DNA from: Plotosus lineatus
Lineage: Eukaryota > Chordata > Actinopteri > Siluriformes > Plotosidae
Length of the DNA stretch: 64,000 nucleotides
Reading direction: 5' to 3'
Assembly: GCA_024760905.1 (NCBI GenBank)
Contig: CM045737.1
Span: 11,267,726-11,331,725 of the forward strand
Position numbering within the stretch: the first letter of the stretch is position 1
The DNA's letters: not shown here
Content: more notes on this DNA, generated by a model
Databases searched by the model: none
What the model saw: only the letters and a program-made list of their open reading frames with translations
Told to the model about the DNA's origin: nothing

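Noticed and set aside
1..64000. CRISPR array, bacterial operon, phage or attachment sites
   Set aside because: The window is a spliced vertebrate gene with eukaryotic transposons; regular repeats are microsatellites, not spacer arrays.

Overview
This window is eukaryotic, almost certainly from a ray-finned fish. It carries most of one protein-coding gene on the + strand, the orthologue of SUCO (SUN domain-containing ossification factor, also called OPT, an Slp1-family ER membrane protein). The evidence is a chain of 22 GT-AG exons whose reading phases all agree and whose translation follows vertebrate SUCO from soon after the signal peptide to the C-terminal cytosolic tail. The fish assignment rests on the repeats (V-SINE/DANA-like SINEs, RTE and L2 LINEs, Tc1 and Tigger transposons, very long TA/TG microsatellites). 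The species cannot be named from what is visible.

Layout. 1-12.6 kb: no exon recognised. It holds SINEs, RTE-like LINEs, a retroviral-type LTR with primer-binding site and a small MITE; it is probably intron 1 or upstream DNA, because the signal-peptide exon was not found. 12.6-21 kb: exons 1-5 of the visible chain, the variable acidic N-terminal region. 24.8-34.3 kb: exons 6-12, the SUN domain, including a 21-nt microexon. 41-49.6 kb: exons 13-16, the linker and one 1161-nt exon. 51.2-51.7 kb: exons 17-19, coiled coil and transmembrane helix. 57.6-64 kb: exons 20-22, the cytosolic tail; the last exon runs off the window. Exon numbers are those of the window, not of the full gene.

The visible CDS is 3426 nt (about 1142 codons) with no internal stop or frameshift. 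About 94% of the window is intron or flank and is dominated by transposons. Six LINE-derived coding blocks are recognisable (three RTE-like, one L2-like, one APE-type with its RT core deleted, one restriction-like-endonuclease type with a nearly open ORF), and all six lie antisense to SUCO. Several insertions can be dated relative to each other from target-site duplications and nesting: a SINE in the L2, a hAT MITE in a DNA-transposon remnant, and a Tigger-like MITE in another TA-flanked MITE.

I found no sign of a new multi-gene system. The most noteworthy items are the nearly open RLE LINE, a perfect 53-bp-arm palindrome, an inverted SINE pair inside SUCO pre-mRNA, the 3' tail shared by the resident SINE and RTE LINE, LINE and SINE insertions right next to splice acceptors, and a truncated endogenous retrovirus start. 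Comparisons with human SUCO and with repeat families are from memory; no database was searched.
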